Assembly: GCA_014634225.1 (NCBI GenBank) | Contig: BLFN01000376.1 | Span: 1,100,806 to 1,110,805, forward strand | DNA length: 10,000 nucleotides | Reading direction: 5' to 3' | Origin: Acropora yongei | Taxonomy: Eukaryota; Cnidaria; Anthozoa; Scleractinia; Acroporidae | Shown here: positions 6,490 through 10,000 of the stretch, one piece after another | How the letters are laid out: each line of letters starts with the position of its first letter | How positions within the stretch are numbered: the first letter of the stretch is position 1 | Notes under the pieces: model-generated | The model's input: the letters and a program-made list of their open reading frames with translations, nothing else | Databases searched by the model: none | What the model was told of the DNA's origin: nothing | Program-made: the position numbers and the translations under genes

Positions 6490-6910
6490 CTTTTTCTTGC
6501 TTACTGGTATGTTATGGACTTTCATCTTTCTTTCCTTATCCTTACATGTTTGTACATAAATTATTAAGTTTTGCTTGTTACTGTTTTGTCTGCTGTTCAC
6601 TTGTTTGTTTCTCTCTTGTTCTTGTATACACCTTTTTGTTGCTTGGTCAATACCTACTGTAATGTTGTTGTTTACTTGTTTGTTATTGGTGTTGCTCATT
6701 TTGTTGTTCACTCATTGCTCCAATATCTATTTGTTTTCCAACTTATTTACCTGGTTGTTTTCTTTTCCCTTTTTCTTGTGTTCACATGACTGTTTTTTAT
6801 TCATTTCTTTGTCAAGCTGATCTGTTACTTGCTAATGTTTCTTGCTTACTTGCATTTTTTTCTAATTTATGTCTTGAAAATGTTTTTTATTGTACTCTTG
6901 TGTTCCTGGT
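6490..6910 (+). repeat. Second decayed island of the T-rich repeat family
   Basis: Strings such as CACTTGTTTGTTTCTC (from 6599), TTACTTGTTTGTTATTGG and TTGTTGTTCACTCATTGCTCC repeat irregularly with spacing around 15 or its multiples. Overlapping plus ORFs at 6571-6820 and an asparagine-rich antisense ORF at 6484-6711 are translations of this low-complexity sequence and are not genes. Confidence 0.6.
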
Positions 6911-7345
6911 CCTTATTGTTGGTTTTTAGACATTAATTACACTTTTGTGTCTTGCCTATTATTTGTGGCCACTCTCTTGAACTTGTCTTATGTTCATAAA
7001 TGCACCCTTATTTACATGTGCCCTTTAGTTTTATGTTAAATTTCTGCATACTGATTTGTGTCTGAATCTACAATTTACAGTAATTGTGCCATTGCATCCT
7101 AATGTCTCTATGCTCTTCCCTGTGTATGTGTCTGTTTCTAATTTATGTATGTGTTTCTGGTACATTTGTGTGTGCATGCCTGTTGTTTTTATGTAGTCCT
7201 GTAAACCTATCTCACAGAGTTAATATTCCCTTTAATTTTTGCTATTAGTCTGCCTGTGTGCACCGGTAAGTACTTTTTCACATCTGTTGTGTTTTGTTGA
7301 GAATGTACTCTTGTATAATTATGTTACAGGTCAAAATTATATTTA
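6911..7345. other. T- and TG-rich sequence without genes
   Basis: No ORF of interest. The stretch is T-rich with TG-rich runs at about 7120-7185 (for example GTGTATGTGTCTGT and TTTGTGTGTGCATG). It may be further decayed repeat, but the 15-base periodicity is no longer clear. Confidence 0.4.
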
Positions 7346-7618
7346 GGTTATTCGATTTTTAAACTAGTTTATTTTTTTAAACCAGGTTAATTTCTCTCAA
7401 CCTTGGTCAATTTGTTTCAACCAATCAATCCTAACTGTTTACAGATGCTGACATTGGGCCTAAAAACTTTAGTTTAGGCCTAAGATTAGGTTTAGTGAAT
7501 GGTTAGGATACTTTCTGTATTGGCAAGCAATGGCCTGTGACTTGTGGCCTGAGACCTGTGTTTTTTACCTACTCCAAACTGATGTAGATTGACCTGGTTA
7601 AAAAAAAAAAGAATAGCC
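7346..7618. mobile_element. MITE-like element, 273 bp, imperfect terminal inverted repeats, TA flanks
   Basis: The left end reads GGTTATTC (7346-7353) and the right end GAATAGCC (7611-7618), reverse complements at 7 of 8 positions. Both sides continue into a T-run (A-run on the right) and then TAAACCAGGTTAAT against TTAACCAGGTCAAT as reverse complement. The left arm carries about 17 extra bases, including the palindrome AAACTAGTTT. The dinucleotide TA flanks the element on both sides (7344-7345 and 7619-7620), the target duplication expected of Tc1/mariner-related elements. An internal hairpin, GGCCTAAA (7457-7464) with TTTAGGCC (7473-7480), lies near the centre. It encodes no protein, so it would be non-autonomous. 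Ends and family are inferred from one copy. Confidence 0.55.
7457..7480. repeat. Internal hairpin of the MITE-like element
   Basis: GGCCTAAA and TTTAGGCC are perfect reverse complements with an 8-base loop, close to the middle of the element. Confidence 0.65.
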
Positions 7619-8969
7619 TAGAAATAATTTTGACCTGTAACTTATACCTGCGATGTGGTGTTGGTTGATATACTCTTGCATGCTTGTGGTTTTGTTTGTA
7701 TGTATATAATCACTTGTCTATCACCCATTAACTTTTACCAACTTGGTTGTCAATCACTTTCTTGATGCTCTCTGTCTGTTGCTTCTTTGTCTGTTCCTTG
7801 CTAGCTTGTTTCTCACTTACTGTTTCTTGACTACATATTATGTAACTCACTTCTCTGTCACTCACTTATTAGTTACACATGGTTGTACTCCACTTGTTGG
7901 TTTTGTAACCCTATTGTTATTTGCTTGTCTCTTGCTTGCATGTCGGTTACTCATATATTTTTTACTTACTTGTTTGTTACTGAGTTGCTTGATTTTCACT
8001 ATTGCTTCTTACTAACTTGTCTGTTACTCACTTTTTTCATCCTCAGTTCTGTGCTGCTCACTTGTTTGCTGCTCGCTTGTTTGTTACTCACTTGTTTGGT
8101 TCTTACTTGTTTGTTCCTGACCTGTCTGTTACTCCCTTGTTTCTTCCTCAGCTCTCTGTTACTCACTTCTTTGTATACCTCAGTTGTTTGTTACTTACTT
8201 GTGTGATACTCACTTTCTTATTACTCAATTGTTTGTAGATCATTCTTGTTTGTACCACACTTGTTTGCTACTCACTTGTGTTCCCCCTGTAGTTTCTATC
8301 TAATTTGTTTCTTACTCACTTCTTTGTTTCTTACTTGTTTGTACCTTGCTTGTTTTTCACTCGCTTATTTTTTACTCACTTCTTCGATGCTCACTTTTTC
8401 TGTTCTACATTTGTTTGCTACTCACTTGTGTGTCACTCAGTAGTTTGTACCTCACTAGTTTGTGGCTCATCTGTTTTTTAAACACTTGTTTGTAATACTT
8501 GTTGTGTAGTTTGTACTTTGCTTATTTCTACCTTGTCTGTGTCTTGTCTGTTACCCATTTATGTGTAGCCCAGTAGTTTCTACATCACTGGTTTCTTACT
8601 CACTTGTTTGTTCCTTACTTGTTTATGTCTCTCTTGCATGTTCGTCACTTCACTGTTACCTTCTTGTTTGTTACTATCTTGTTTGTTGTTCCCTTCTTTG
8701 TATGTCACTTATTTATACCACACATTTTCTACTCACTTTTGTGTTACCCAGTAGTTTCTACCTTACTTGTTTGTTCCTCATTTGTTTGTCTCATACTTGT
8801 TTGTTAATCACTTACTTTATTTATTTCTTACTCACTTCCTTATACCTCACTTGTTTGTACTTCATTGCTTGTTTTCTATTTGTACACTTCTTTCTTACTC
8901 ACATGTTTGTTACTCTCTTGTTTGTAATTTAGTTGTTTGTACCTTACTTGTTTGTACCACACTTGTTAC

Positions 8970-9393
8970 TCACTTGTGTATTACTCAGTAGTTTCGAAGT
9001 CACTTGTTTGTTACTCACTTGTTTGCCCCCCACTTCTTTGATACTCAGTGGTGTAGTACCACAGTTGTTTGATACTTACTTGTGTGTTACCCAGTAGTGT
9101 TAACCTCACTTGCTCTTGTCTCACTTGTTTACTAATCTCTTGTTTGTAACTCACTTATTTGTACCTGACTTCTCTGTTACTCTCTCTTTTGGTTACACTC
9201 TTGTTTGTACGTCATTTGTTTGTTACTCACATGTCGGTACCTCACTTGTGTGCCTCTCAATTTTTTGTACCTCACTCACTCTTTTGTTACTTATTCAGTC
9301 GCTTGTGTGTCAGTTGTTTGTATGTTACTCACTTTCACTCTTACTCGCTTGTTTGTACCTTACTTGTTTGTTTCTCACTTGTCTGTTACTCAC
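8970..9393 (+). repeat. Higher-order repeat, copy 1
   Basis: Inside the 15-bp array, a block starting with TGTATTACTCAGTAGTTT (near 8977) recurs later in the same order. Positions 9119-9248 match 9584-9713 with 5 mismatches in 130 bases, at an offset of 465 bp (31 units of 15). Its left part matches copy 2 at an offset of 420 and its last part (from about 9301) at an offset of 559, so insertions or deletions separate the copies. Confidence 0.8.
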
Positions 9394-9990
9394 TTGTGTA
9401 TTACCCATTAGTTTGTGAGTCACTTGTTTGTTACTCACTTGTTTGTTCCTCGCTTTCTTGTTGCCTACTTGTTCAGTAGTCTCTTGTTTTTTATTCAGTT
9501 TCTTTGTATATCACTTATTTGTATCACACTTGTTTTATACGTACTTGTGTGTTACCTTGTAGTTTTTACCTCACTTGTTCATGTCTCACTTGTTTACTAA
9601 TATCTTGTTTGTAACTCACTTATTTGTACCTTACTTCTCTGTTACTCTCTCTTTTGATTACACTCTTGTTTGTACGTCATTTGTTTGTTATTCATATGTC
9701 GGTACCTCACTTGCTCCTACCTCACTTGTGTGCCAAATTTTTTGTACCTCACTCATTTGTACTTTACTTGTTTGTAAATCACTTCTTTGTTCTTCACTTG
9801 CTCTTACTTCAGTTGCTTGTCACCTACTTGTCTGTTACTCTTTTGTTTGTTATTCGGTTGCTTGTGTGTCAGTTGATTGTCTGTTACTCACTTTCACTCT
9901 TTCTCACTTGTTTGTACCTTGTTTGTTTCTCACTTATCCATTACTAAACTTTCTATTTCTCACTTTTTTGGCACTCACTTGTTTGTGCAC
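9394..9990 (+). repeat. Higher-order repeat, copy 2
   Basis: This copy begins with TGTATTACCCATTAGTTT (near 9397), contains the near-identical segment 9584-9713, and ends with the GCTTGTGTGTCAGTTG block at 9860 that matches 9301. Relative to copy 1 it carries about 45 extra bases (three units) in its left part and about 94 extra bases before the last block. Confidence 0.78.
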
Positions 9991-10000
9991 ATTAATTTTT

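Larger units (their letters stand above)
7705..9990 (+). repeat. Large T-rich minisatellite array, unit about 15 bp
   Basis: For almost 2.3 kb the plus strand is a degenerate tandem repeat with consensus close to CTCACTTGTTTGTTA. It begins near 7705, becomes regular after about 8020 and fades at the right end, close to the window edge. Common variants replace TTTG by TCTG or TGTG, and TTAC by TACC or TTCC. Since 15 is a multiple of three and the unit lacks stops on the plus strand, long ORFs appear in all three plus frames, giving repeats like CLLLT, LFVTH and SLVCY. The reverse strand carries TGA and TAA in each unit and has no ORFs. These ORFs have no upstream gene signals, and I treat all of them as artefacts. 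The array's strand asymmetry (C and T against G and A) is marked throughout. Confidence 0.93.

Noticed and set aside
5908..6820. Hydrophobic plus-strand ORFs at 5908-6129 and 6571-6820 and an asparagine-rich antisense ORF at 6484-6711
   Set aside because: They lie in decayed low-complexity repeat, overlap one another in different frames and have no recognisable domain.
7481..7510. TTAGG-like strings (ATTAGGTTTAG, GGTTAGGATA) suggesting interstitial telomere repeat
   Set aside because: They are not in tandem register and lie inside the MITE-like element.
7743..9947. Many overlapping leucine-, phenylalanine- and cysteine-rich plus-strand ORFs that look like multi-pass membrane proteins
   Set aside because: They are translations of the 15-bp T-rich repeat in all three frames; no frame is favoured and no gene signals are seen.
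7705..9990. Possible CRISPR array, because of short regular repeats
   Set aside because: There are no unique spacers between identical repeats; units are contiguous and degenerate, and the sequence is eukaryotic in character.

Overview
The window looks like intergenic DNA from an animal genome, most likely a marine invertebrate such as a cnidarian; the clade is an inference from the style of the retroelements and cannot be proved here. It is AT-rich, has no bacterial-style operons, no RNA gene that I can recognise and no intact host gene. Every convincing protein similarity is to a retrotransposon, and every one of those copies is broken by stops and frameshifts.

Left part (1-3756): a retroelement graveyard. 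Positions 1-205 are a minus-strand scrap of the endonuclease end of a Penelope-like element. It is followed at once by a plus-strand Penelope-like element (about 205-1490) with recognisable reverse transcriptase and GIY-YIG endonuclease remains, so the two endonuclease ends form a large inverted repeat pointing outward. Next is the C-terminal end of a CR1/L2/Jockey-like LINE (about 1585-2290), ending near a compound (TAA)8(GAA)8 microsatellite. Then comes a Ty3/gypsy-type pol remnant (about 2570-3756) covering the integrase zinc-binding region, catalytic core and C-terminal tail.

Middle part (3757-5870): mostly unexplained sequence. It holds a perfect 10-bp inverted repeat (3824-3876), a small CpG-rich patch with a 34-codon ORF and a splice-donor-like site (about 4028-4245), a frameshifted coding-like stretch (about 4420-4620), and a degenerate 32-bp tandem repeat (4693-4805).

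Right part (5870-10000): dominated by one T-rich, strand-asymmetric repeat family with a unit of about 15 bp, close to CTCACTTGTTTGTTA. Two old decayed islands (about 5870-6125 and 6490-6910) precede the main array (about 7705-9990). Because 15 is a multiple of three and the unit has no stop on the plus strand, overlapping leucine-rich ORFs appear in all three plus frames; they are artefacts. The array has a higher-order layer: a block of several hundred bases is repeated at an offset of 465 bp, with one 130-bp segment differing at only 5 positions. Just upstream sits a 273-bp MITE-like element (7346-7618) with imperfect terminal inverted repeats and flanking TA dinucleotides.

No genes here work together as a pathway. 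The interest lies in how the repeats are built: the inverted Penelope-like ends, the MITE candidate and the layered minisatellite. I found no convincing evidence of a new biological system.
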